Source: Faecalicoccus sp.
GTDB lineage: Bacteria > Bacillota_I > Bacilli_A > Erysipelotrichales > Erysipelotrichaceae
NCBI GenBank assembly: GCA_017941505.1
Contig: JAGAWH010000161.1
Location: forward strand, 1-14,532
DNA length: 14,532 nt
Direction of reading: 5' to 3'
Below, piece after piece: positions 1 to 7,202 of the stretch (the stretch's first letter is position 1; every line of letters starts with the position of its first letter). Made by a program: the position numbers and the translations under genes. The notes beneath the pieces are model-generated. The model was given only the letters and a program-made list of their open reading frames with translations. It had not been told where the DNA came from and did no database searches.

Positions 1-31
1 ATCTTACAGGCTTACAATTTTTCATATAAAT

Positions 32-87
32 ATATCCTCCAGATTTACAGCTGTGTAGCTGTTCAACTGGAGGATATCTGATTTTTT
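32..87 (+). terminator. Long two-part hairpin terminator of an upstream plus-strand gene
   Basis: An 11-base outer stem (ATATCCTCCAG at 32-42 with its exact complement at 67-77) encloses a second 6-base stem (ACAGCT at 47-52, AGCTGT at 57-62) with a GTGT loop. A run of six T follows at 82-87 on the plus strand. This fits a Rho-independent terminator for a gene ending left of the window. The two-part stem is longer than usual, so a small structured RNA or attenuator is a weaker alternative. Confidence 0.6.
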
Positions 88-164
88 ATCAATTTATAAG
101 GTTCTTTTTTTTTATTGTCCTTGACATGGGGTCCACATCAAAGTGAGTTTAATTACAATTTGTT

Positions 165-1457
165 TTAATTTTTCTTTTTAGATAAGAAGAAGATAATTGC
201 TCCTAAAGCTAATGCACCAAGTGCACCACCGATATACAAGCCGATATTGGTCTGTGTACCGGTATTGGTTCCGTTTGTCTTAGAAGCGTTGGTTGCCTGG
301 GTAACCTTTAATGAACCAACGATATTGGATGAAATCGTATAGTTCTGTGCCTTGGCAGCTGTTTTATCCTGTTCATTGGATTCCCAAATTAATTCATAGG
401 TATTCAAGCTAGATCCTACTTCGGTTTGAGAACCGGTCATCTTCATGGTGATGCTTTCACCATCGGCAAGACCTGTAACACTACCGCCGGCAGTTAAAGG
501 TTTTCCATCATATACCTTTTCAGCACTTTCTGTCTTAATTGACAATTCACGCGGTGCAACGGTTAATTTACCATCAACAGATGTGATTTTTCCGAATAGA
601 TCCGTGATTTCGGTTTCCGGATCATCCTTGCGGAAAATCTGATAACCTGAGATGGAATGAACGACTTCTCCTGCATCGGTAATCGTACCGGAGCATGTCG
701 CATTCACAATGTAGTTGTTTTCAAAATCGGTAACTTCATTTCCCTTATCATCAAAACACTTTACGCTGAAAGTATTCGATTCAAATGGAGTACCATCATA
801 AATCTTAGATTCTGTGCTGGCTGTGATTTCAACTGAATATGCAGCTTCAACATCTTCTACAGCAGCTGATGGTTGTTCACTGGCAGTTTCTTCTTCCATA
901 GCTTCCGGAACGGTTTGTTTTTCCATTGAAGTTGATGGTTGAAGAACGGTTTCAAAGATACCTTCATTCATGGAATCAATAATCTGCAGATTATCATCCA
1001 TCCAGGATACGGTAGTTCCATCCGCTGTAAATTCATCCATCATCCAGGTATAATTTCCACCCATGCCATCTTCATCCCAGACATAATAAATGACATCTTC
1101 GGATAAAGTATAATCGATCGGTGCATCAAATACGCGGGCACGATAGATTACATCTTCTTTGATTTGTGTACCATCAAAGGTAAAGGATGCTTTAATTTCC
1201 CCGTTATCATCCTGTTTTGTCACAGCAGACAAAACCCTTGCGTTTAAAACGGTCAACTGGCCGTTTTCATCTATCTGCATTTCATCCAGGGCAACCGTAA
1301 CCCCTTCGATTTTATTCAGATCTTCATCATAAGCGAAAACCTGAACCTTTGCTTCCTCTTTCTCTTCGGCAAAAACGGGCATCGACATGGCAAACATAGA
1401 GAATGCCGCAATAACCGCCATTACCTTCTTTCCAGCTTTTTCAATCAGTTTGTTCAT
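165..1457 (-). CDS. Secreted cell-wall-anchored repeat protein with YDG-type (MBG-like) domains
   Basis: This is a secreted surface protein of about 430 residues, probably wall-attached through sortase. It begins with a signal peptide: basic MNKLIEKAGKK, a hydrophobic core, and a likely cut after PVFA near residue 30. The next ~130 residues are acidic and aromatic-rich with no family I recognise. A Glu/Ser/Pro-rich linker follows. Two related modules come next, each opening with a YDG motif (KIYDGTPF near residue 218, KVYDGKPL near 315), the hallmark of MBG-like or 'doubled motif' repeats in Firmicutes surface proteins. The C-terminus is a Thr/Asn/Gly-rich stretch, a hydrophobic helix and the tail SKKKN, a sorting-signal layout without LPXTG; the nearest candidate is GTQTNIG. 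I use ATG at 1457, because the upstream GTG at 1466 overlaps the AGGTG ribosome binding site. The ligand is unknown. Confidence 0.8.
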   Translation of the reverse strand: MNKLIEKAGKKVMAVIAAFSMFAMSMPVFAEEKEEAKVQVFAYDEDLNKIEGVTVALDEMQIDENGQLTVLNARVLSAVTKQDDNGEIKASFTFDGTQIKEDVIYRARVFDAPIDYTLSEDVIYYVWDEDGMGGNYTWMMDEFTADGTTVSWMDDNLQIIDSMNEGIFETVLQPSTSMEKQTVPEAMEEETASEQPSAAVEDVEAAYSVEITASTESKIYDGTPFESNTFSVKCFDDKGNEVTDFENNYIVNATCSGTITDAGEVVHSISGYQIFRKDDPETEITDLFGKITSVDGKLTVAPRELSIKTESAEKVYDGKPLTAGGSVTGLADGESITMKMTGSQTEVGSSLNTYELIWESNEQDKTAAKAQNYTISSNIVGSLKVTQATNASKTNGTNTGTQTNIGLYIGGALGALALGAIIFFLSKKKN

Positions 1458-1496
1458 TTTTATCACCTACTTTTCACATTCTGATTGTCAAACTTC

Positions 1497-1525
1497 ATCT
1501 TATTACCGAATCTACATAAACGCAA
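1497..1525 (-). promoter_or_regulatory. Promoter of the surface protein gene
   Basis: On the minus strand, TTGCGT (1520-1525) lies 17 bases from TAAGAT (1497-1502), and the gene starts about 40 bases downstream. It is interleaved with the opposite promoter of the SNF2 helicase, so the two divergent genes share one compact control region. Assignment is by consensus match only. Confidence 0.5.
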
Positions 1526-1536
1526 GCACTTTTTTG

Positions 1537-1545
1537 TGGTATGAT
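1537..1545 (+). promoter_or_regulatory. Extended -10 promoter of the SNF2 helicase gene
   Basis: TGG followed by TATGAT (1540-1545) forms an extended -10 element. No good -35 is visible at the usual spacing, which is normal for this promoter class. Transcription would begin near 1552, leaving a leader of only about 5 to 14 bases depending on which start codon is used. Confidence 0.5.
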
Positions 1546-1556
1546 AAAGGGACAGG

Positions 1557-4500
1557 ATGGTGAATATGCTTATAATCAACGATAAAACAACAAGTCAATT
1601 ACATTTAGACCCGCATACAAATTACCTTGCCTCCAGCTATATGGACTCTTTAGATGAGATCAAGATCACCAAGGCAAGATTTTCAAATGATTATATTATT
1701 GAAGGTATTTTCAATAAGCAGAGATATGAAACAAATTGCCAGATTGTGGTTGATTTTAATCAGAATCTTCAAAATACCTATTGCGATTGTTACTGGTATT
1801 CCAGCCGGAGAAATTGTGCTCATACCGGTGCTTTGGCAAGATGGCTTTCCAATATCGACATTCCCAAAATTCCGATAAAAATTACACGGGGCAATCCGTT
1901 TTTTGAGCAGGTAGAGCATCTGCACTACCTGGAAGCCAGAAAAGCTCAGGTTCGCTCTTATATGAGAGAAACCGACCAGATGGTATCCGATTTCCGGCAG
2001 AAGTATTCCAATAATATTAAAAGTTTACTGCAGGACAATGAATATACTATCACTATGCAGTTTTCATGGAATTATGATGATTGGGCAGTTGATTTTAAGG
2101 TGGGCAACGGAAATAAATTCTATGTCGTTAAAAACTACATTGATTTTTTAAACCGGGTCGACCACGGTCAATATTACAGCTATGGAAAAATGCTGGGATT
2201 TATTCACCGGAAAGATGCTTTTGATGAAACATCACAGAAAATCATTGATTTTATGAAACAGGCAAAACGTTATGACGGTGAGTATTCATCCTCTGCCCGC
2301 TACATTACGCTTGACCCTCGTAATTTAACCTTGTTCTATTCCATCTTTAAGGATATGGAATTAGAAAACATCCACTTTGAACAAGTTGAGAAGACGGCTT
2401 TTAAAATTGTCGTCAATCAAGAGGATGACTACTATTACACCACCATGAATAATGAATTTGTAGTTTATGTATCCGGCCGCTATATCTTCGAAAACAATCA
2501 GGAAGAACCATCATTCAGAGTGGTTGATTTAGGCTCGGATACCATTGTATGCGATATTTTAAATAGGCTTAGAGACGATACCTTTATCTCCAAAGAGCAG
2601 TTTCCTAACTTCAGAAAATATCTTTTGAATGTGATACAGCCTTACGTAAATATTGTCTATAACTTTGATCAAGAAGCCCAGCCAAAAGCTGTCATTGAAT
2701 CTGCGGCAGTGTATGGAGATATCGTAAGTGATAATATGGTAGCTTTTGAAGTTCGGGGAAAGGATCAAGACGGAAATAAGTATCCGGTTTTAAACAACGA
2801 TGAGATTGAAGATAACTATACCCTGGATATCATTCGTGAATTCTTTGAACAGAAGGCCGATTTTATTGAAAATCATACAGCTTATTTCTATTTAGACAGA
2901 GAAAATATCGTTGAAGTATTAAACGGCGGTATGGAAGTATTATTAAACTATTGCGATATTTTCTTAAGTGAAACTTTGAAAAAGTTTGGACGCAAGACCA
3001 AGTACAATGTCTCGGTGGGAGTCCGTGTCAACAACAATTTACTGCAGGTCAATGTCAACAGCGATGATTTCGATATGAAGGAACTCGGAAATATCCTATC
3101 CGCCTATCGAAAGAAAAAGAAATTCTACCGCTGTAAAGACGGTAAGATCTTAAGCTTAAATTCAGATGAATTGGAAGAATTGGATTCTTTGATGAATGAT
3201 TACGGCATCCGTAATTCTGAGATCAGAAACGGAAAGATCGAACTGGAAGGCTATCGCACCCTTGCCTTGGATAAAAGGCTTCAAAACAGCGAAAACCTGC
3301 TGGTAGAAAGAAGCCGTTCTTTAGAAAATTATGTCAATAATTTCTATTCCGGTAAACCGGTACCGATGGATGCTCATTATGATTCCATTTTAAGAGATTA
3401 TCAAAAATACGGTGTCCAGTGGCTTTTGACCTTATACAAATACGGATTAAACGGAATTCTTGCCGATGAGATGGGACTGGGAAAAACGATTCAGGTGCTT
3501 GCCCTTCTTGACAGCATTCGATCAACTGACCGTCACAGCATTGTGATCTGCCCGGCTTCTTTGATTTATAACTGGCAGGATGAAACCGAACGGTTCTCAA
3601 ATACCTTAAAGTGCCAATGTATTGTCGGTGCCAAAGATGCCCGCAAAGCAGCCATTGCCAATATCACACAATACGATGTTTCCATTACATCGTATGACTA
3701 TATGCGAAGAGATGCCGATTTATATGAAGGCATTCAATTTGAATATATCATTTTAGATGAAGCCCAGAACATCAAGAATCAGAGAACGATGAATGCCGAA
3801 ACGGTAAAAACGCTCAAAGGCAATCATAGATTGGCTTTAAGCGGTACTCCGATCGAAAATTCATTAGCTGAGCTATGGTCCATCTTTGATTTCTTAATGC
3901 CTAACTACCTGTTTAATTATCATTATTTCCGTTCGCATTATGAAAAGCCAATTACCGTCGACAACAATGAACAAGCCGGTGAACATTTACGTTCCATGGT
4001 CAGCCCGTTTATCTTAAGAAGAACCAAAAAAGAAGTTCTGACCGAACTTCCGGATAAGGTCGACCATAAATATCTGTTAGACTTTACGGAAGATGAAAAA
4101 AATCTCTATATGGCCAATCTTGCGGTTGTCAATAAAGAGATGCGAAAACAGATGGATAATGCCAACTTTGATAAGATTGCCGTATTAGCGATGTTGACAA
4201 GACTACGTCAATTGTGCTGCGATGGAAGACTGGTATATGAAAATATCCATACTCCTTCCACCAAGGTTAAAGCTTGTGTCAATTTAGTAAAGCTTATGAA
4301 TGAGCATCAGAAAAAGACACTGATCTTCTCTTCCTTTACCTCTTTGATTGATTTATTGATTGAAGAATTTGAAAAGGAAAAGATTCCGTACTATGTACTG
4401 ACCGGACAGACCTCCAAGGAAGAAAGACGGCAGCTGGTAGCGGATTTTAACAATAACGATATTCCGATATTCTTGATCTCCTTAAAAGCAGGAGGTACCG

Positions 4501-4769
4501 GACTCAATTTAACCGCTGCGGAAAATGTCATTCATATTGACCCATGGTGGAATGTATCGGCCCAAAACCAGGCAACTGACAGAGCCCACCGTATCGGGCA
4601 GAATGCCAATGTACAGGTATATCGCATGATTATGAAGGATTCAATTGAAGAAAGAATTCTACAGATGCAGGAAAGAAAACAGGCACTGGCCGAAAGCTTT
4701 ATTGAAGGAGCGGATGGCACCCTGTCCAAAATGTCCAAAGAAGAAATTATGGATCTCTTATCCATGTAG
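1557..4769 (+). CDS. SWIM zinc-finger SNF2-family DNA helicase/translocase
   Basis: This is a cytoplasmic ATP-dependent DNA translocase of the bacterial SNF2 (HepA/RapA-like) superfamily 2 group, 1070 residues, the usual size. A SWIM zinc finger lies near the N-terminus with ligands C76, C78, C87 and H89 (CxCx8CxH). About 500 residues of SNF2-associated region follow. The first RecA-like domain has motif I DEMGLGKT (637-644, K643), motif II DEAQ (734-737) and the motif III region LSGTPIENS. The second has SLKAGGTGLNL and motif VI DRAHRIGQ near 1008-1015. All helicase motifs are intact. It is monocistronic, with its own promoter and terminator. I give ATG 1557, the longest frame; ATG 1566, preceded by GGATGGTGA, fits the predicted transcription start equally well or better. 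Its cellular role (transcription recycling or DNA repair) cannot be told from sequence. Confidence 0.93.
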   Translation: MVNMLIINDKTTSQLHLDPHTNYLASSYMDSLDEIKITKARFSNDYIIEGIFNKQRYETNCQIVVDFNQNLQNTYCDCYWYSSRRNCAHTGALARWLSNIDIPKIPIKITRGNPFFEQVEHLHYLEARKAQVRSYMRETDQMVSDFRQKYSNNIKSLLQDNEYTITMQFSWNYDDWAVDFKVGNGNKFYVVKNYIDFLNRVDHGQYYSYGKMLGFIHRKDAFDETSQKIIDFMKQAKRYDGEYSSSARYITLDPRNLTLFYSIFKDMELENIHFEQVEKTAFKIVVNQEDDYYYTTMNNEFVVYVSGRYIFENNQEEPSFRVVDLGSDTIVCDILNRLRDDTFISKEQFPNFRKYLLNVIQPYVNIVYNFDQEAQPKAVIESAAVYGDIVSDNMVAFEVRGKDQDGNKYPVLNNDEIEDNYTLDIIREFFEQKADFIENHTAYFYLDRENIVEVLNGGMEVLLNYCDIFLSETLKKFGRKTKYNVSVGVRVNNNLLQVNVNSDDFDMKELGNILSAYRKKKKFYRCKDGKILSLNSDELEELDSLMNDYGIRNSEIRNGKIELEGYRTLALDKRLQNSENLLVERSRSLENYVNNFYSGKPVPMDAHYDSILRDYQKYGVQWLLTLYKYGLNGILADEMGLGKTIQVLALLDSIRSTDRHSIVICPASLIYNWQDETERFSNTLKCQCIVGAKDARKAAIANITQYDVSITSYDYMRRDADLYEGIQFEYIILDEAQNIKNQRTMNAETVKTLKGNHRLALSGTPIENSLAELWSIFDFLMPNYLFNYHYFRSHYEKPITVDNNEQAGEHLRSMVSPFILRRTKKEVLTELPDKVDHKYLLDFTEDEKNLYMANLAVVNKEMRKQMDNANFDKIAVLAMLTRLRQLCCDGRLVYENIHTPSTKVKACVNLVKLMNEHQKKTLIFSSFTSLIDLLIEEFEKEKIPYYVLTGQTSKEERRQLVADFNNNDIPIFLISLKAGGTGLNLTAAENVIHIDPWWNVSAQNQATDRAHRIGQNANVQVYRMIMKDSIEERILQMQERKQALAESFIEGADGTLSKMSKEEIMDLLSM

Positions 4770-4795
4770 GAATCGGCATCCCCGATTCCTTTTTT
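4769..4795 (+). terminator. Terminator of the SNF2 helicase gene
   Basis: GGAATCGG (4769-4776) pairs with CCGATTCC (4782-4789) across a five-base loop, followed by six T (4790-4795). The stem begins at the last base of the stop codon. Confidence 0.85.
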
Positions 4796-4801
4796 GATAA
4801 T

Positions 4802-4826
4802 AAAAAAGATCACTAAAACGTGATCT
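4802..4826 (-). terminator. Terminator of the CPBP-family remnant
   Basis: On the minus strand AGATCAC (4820-4826) pairs with GTGATCT (4807-4813) around a six-base loop, and a U-run (A4802-4807 on the plus strand) follows. The stem overlaps the stop codon of the broken protease gene and converges with the helicase terminator. Confidence 0.75.
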
Positions 4827-5587
4827 AAGCTTTCTTCTTTCTTTCAAAATACCAAATCATGGCGATGATTACAGTAACTTGTACAATCAATGATAATAGG
4901 CATCCTTCAATTCCAAAAGTGGTACTGTAGGCAAAGCTGTTTCTTGCCGAAGCTGCCTCTAAATGAAAGATGGAATACGGGAAGACCTGTCCGCTGTTGG
5001 GTAATCCAAGCAGAATAGCCTGGGTAAAATTCCATCCCGTATGGCAGGCCATAGCACACCACAGGCTGTCCATATACATCACCATCAACCTGAATAAAAT
5101 ACCGAATAAAAATATATTTAATAAAGACAGCCGCTAACATAAGAATAAACGGTATGACACTAAAATCATAGAACGATAATTTAATATCTTCATTCAGCAT
5201 GGCCACACCGGCACACGTCATATTCATCAAAAACCCCAGAGCAAGTCCGGCGAATAATAATGAAATGCGATTACCTCCACCGGGTAAGACTTTTTTGAGC
5301 ATATAGCGGTTGTGTTTGGGAATGATTATCACCAGCATCATAATGATCCAATCCGCAATAAATATAAAATACATTCCAAAGGTGCTGATAAAATCTCCCC
5401 AATATCCGTTTCCGTTATCATAAAATGACTGAGCCATATTTTTAAAGATCGGATGAATCAAATGTTCTCCATAAATGCATGCCTCATTTAAAATATATAC
5501 AACGAAACAGATGACCAAAACATATACAATTTTGCCAATTGGTGTGTCAAAAAAACTGTTCTTTTTACTTTCTGTCTGATTATCCAT
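4825..5587 (-). pseudogene. CPBP (CAAX/Abi) intramembrane metalloprotease remnant with internal deletion
   Basis: This is the remains of a multi-pass membrane protease of the CPBP family. The N-terminal part (ATG 5587, GGAAAGAAAG upstream) reads in one frame with at least four hydrophobic segments and ends near FILMLAAVFI. The family's C-terminal part reads in another frame: LSLLNIFLFGILF, then SLWCAMACHTGWNFTQ, which carries the typical SLW...HxxWNF motif, then a final hydrophobic segment and the tail ERKKKA. The two frames join near 5115-5135; a stop codon in the second frame just upstream shows it was not read from further left. The catalytic EExxxR motif and the first histidine motif, which should lie between the two halves, are absent, so an internal deletion that also shifted the frame is more likely than a sequencing slip. 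The first frame alone would give a ~226-residue protein with a foreign tail. Confidence 0.8.
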
Positions 5588-5674
5588 ATTCAAATCTTTC
5601 TTTCCGGAACTCTTATAATTTTACGCAGTAAAAACACATATACTTTTTGAATATTATCCTTTGTATATAATTAT

Positions 5675-6724
5675 TTATACCACTATTTCGTATTTCTTTT
5701 TGAGATTATTAAACATACTGTTCTTTATTAATCCTTCTGCCTGCAATCTTCCCACTATAATGCCGGGTGCAATCTCTTGCTCATGAGAGAATTGAATTAT
5801 ACTTCGCTCAGAATAATCTCCTTGTTCTTTAAATCGATTCAAATCATCTGGATCAATCAATTGATCCGCTGCCCATTTATCCGCTGCATTTTCATCTTCA
5901 TTGGAAGTTCCGGTGGTTTTCATTATATGTCCTAATACTATATGAGCTAGTTCATGAAATAAACTAAGCCAAAATTTATCTGCATCTTTCCCTCTTGTGG
6001 TCATTCCTACAACGATTTTATTTCCATCCATAAATGAAGCCCCCTGTAAAAAAGATCCCTTTAAATGCGGTAGAAATATAAGTGCTACGCCACAATCGGC
6101 AAGACACTTTTTTAATTCTTGGGAAAACTCATCCGGTGATAGAACAGTCATCTTTCGAATATCAGGTATGACACTATTTAGTCGTTTGGTATCAATGGGA
6201 GCTGTGTCTATTTTACGAGCCTGAATTTTGGCCTCTTGTGCCCATGCCATTAAAGCCAAGTCACTTTTCTCTGTCAAAGCCAGGCGTCGACATGCGATTC
6301 TTGTGATCAATGTATCACCAAGGGCAGAGAGATCAACCACTTCAAAAAATTTTCTTAGATTCATGACCTTTTCTTTACTATTTTTTGTCGTGGAAATCCA
6401 TCCAATCTTTGCCATTTCACTATATGGAAATCTTCCTGCGATTTCAATTTCTTCATCCATTTCGTTTTCTGCTTTTGCCTTAACAATCTTCTCCCTGTAT
6501 ATTGCTTCCAGATTCATCCAAAACTTTGCAGGGACTCCAAGAACTATTTCTAACTTAACTGCCATATCCGGTGTAAGCTGTACATCTCCATTGATCAGCT
6601 TGCTGATATGCTTCTCAGACATATTCATTCTTACCGCAAACTCTTTTTGAGACATACCTCTATCATTCAACTGTTCTCTGATCGTTGCTCCGGGTGGCGT
6701 TGCGATATAAGTTCGGCTTCTCAT
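5675..6724 (-). CDS. higA: HigA-family antitoxin fused to an ImmA/IrrE-type metalloprotease domain
   Basis: A 349-residue cytoplasmic protein. Residues ~10-75 match the HigA/VapI antidote family: the opening PPGATIREQL, then an XRE-type helix-turn-helix (MSQKEFAVRMNMSEKHISKL) and VPAKFWMNLE. The C-terminal half carries an ImmA/IrrE-like (COG2856) zinc protease domain with HELAHIVLGH (H257, E258, H261) and a downstream acidic ENAADKWAA helix that can supply the third metal ligand. The antitoxin part should bind its toxin and repress its own promoter; the protease role is unproven in this family. ATG 6724 follows AGGAGG at good spacing and lies 30 bases after the upstream toxin frame, the toxin-first order typical of HigBA. 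The gene itself is intact although its partner toxin is frameshifted. No terminator is visible after it. Confidence 0.88.
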   Translation of the reverse strand: MRSRTYIATPPGATIREQLNDRGMSQKEFAVRMNMSEKHISKLINGDVQLTPDMAVKLEIVLGVPAKFWMNLEAIYREKIVKAKAENEMDEEIEIAGRFPYSEMAKIGWISTTKNSKEKVMNLRKFFEVVDLSALGDTLITRIACRRLALTEKSDLALMAWAQEAKIQARKIDTAPIDTKRLNSVIPDIRKMTVLSPDEFSQELKKCLADCGVALIFLPHLKGSFLQGASFMDGNKIVVGMTTRGKDADKFWLSLFHELAHIVLGHIMKTTGTSNEDENAADKWAADQLIDPDDLNRFKEQGDYSERSIIQFSHEQEIAPGIIVGRLQAEGLIKNSMFNNLKKKYEIVV

Positions 6725-6754
6725 CGTAATCCTTCCTCCTTTTTTTATCTATCA

Positions 6755-7050
6755 TTAGTGATAATCAACTATTTCCAAAATATTCGCGATTTGTATTTCA
6801 TCTCCACTTTTCTTAAACACCAATCTATATGGATGAATCAAATCCACCGCATATTGTTCTTTTCTATTATTCTTCAGCTTATGACATCGCCCGATATGAC
6901 ACTGTATCATCATTTCAACAGTATCCGCTGCACTAATCTCATCGACACGTTATGTATCTTATATGCCATGTCTTTGCCGTAATTTCGCTCTGCAAATGAT
7001 GCATCCGTACAAATCTTTTTGATTCTTTTGTTTTTGTAAACAATATCCAA
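6755..7050 (-). pseudogene. higB: HigB-family (RelE-like) toxin, frameshifted by one base
   Basis: HigB toxins are small ribosome-dependent mRNA endonucleases. Translation probably starts at TTG 7050 behind AGAGGTGAT and gives MDIVYKNKRIKKICTD, then FAERNYGKDMAYKIH. At about 6948-6952 the family resemblance moves to the next frame: RVDEISAADTVEMMIQ, then IGRCHKLKNNRKEQYAVDLI, HPYRLVFKKSGDEIQIANIL and EIVDYH, ending in TAA at 6755-6757. The family usually has KIHQR here; the sequence reads CATAACGT, so loss of a single C from CATCAACGT explains the break. An unshifted gene would encode 98 residues, normal for HigB. As it stands the ribosome would read an unrelated short tail (NVSMRLVQRILLK) and stop, losing the C-terminal half of the fold. 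A sequencing error would look the same. Confidence 0.87.
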
Positions 7051-7067
7051 GATATCACCTCTTATAC

Positions 7068-7088
7068 AATTTACCTTTGAGGTAAATT
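7068..7088. promoter_or_regulatory. Perfect palindromic operator at the higBA transcription start
   Basis: Nine-base arms AATTTACCT and AGGTAAATT match perfectly around a three-base TTG centre. The site begins two bases downstream of the -10 box and covers the predicted transcription start (about 7083). A bound HigA-type repressor here would block initiation. The operator role is inferred from position and from the known autoregulation of HigBA loci. Confidence 0.72.
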
Positions 7089-7089
7089 C

Positions 7090-7118
7090 ATTATACACTG
7101 AAAAAGAAATTCCATCAA
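7090..7118 (-). promoter_or_regulatory. Promoter of the higBA operon
   Basis: On the minus strand TTGATG (7113-7118) stands 17 bases from a consensus TATAAT (7090-7095). Both boxes are flanked closely by matching palindromes. The toxin start codon (TTG 7050) lies about 33 bases after the predicted start of transcription. Confidence 0.75.
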
Positions 7119-7122
7119 TCAT

Positions 7123-7143
7123 AATTTACCTATGAGGTTAATT
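7123..7143. promoter_or_regulatory. Second palindromic operator upstream of the higBA -35 box
   Basis: AATTTACCT, ATG, AGGTTAATT: the same palindrome as the downstream operator with one arm mismatch. Its centre is 55 bases from the first one, and it lies just upstream of the -35 box, so the promoter is bracketed by two repressor sites. Confidence 0.68.
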
Positions 7144-7163
7144 TTATAATTCCTTTTTTAAAT

Positions 7164-7196
7164 AAAAAAAAAAACGGGATACCCTAAAGTATCCCG
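7164..7196 (-). terminator. Terminator of the AIM24-patatin operon
   Basis: On the minus strand CGGGATAC (7189-7196) pairs with GTATCCCG (7175-7182) around a six-base loop, followed by a U-run of about eleven (7164-7174). Confidence 0.9.
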
Positions 7197-7202
7197 ACAT
7201 GA

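Noticed and set aside
116..145. Possible insertion-sequence end (GACATGGGGTCCAC with a weak inverted repeat)
   Set aside because: It vaguely recalls IS termini, but no transposase fragment, matching second end or target duplication is visible.
5110..5140. Programmed frameshift or simple sequencing slip in the CPBP gene
   Set aside because: A slip would leave the EExxxR and first histidine motifs present in some frame; they are missing, so a deletion is needed.
6228..6650. Open frame of 140 codons on the plus strand, inside the HigA-ImmA gene
   Set aside because: It is antisense to a gene with clear domains and has no ribosome binding site or family resemblance.
6940..6960. Programmed ribosomal frameshift in the HigB-like gene
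   Set aside because: The site lacks a slippery heptamer or stimulatory hairpin; a one-base loss explains it more simply.
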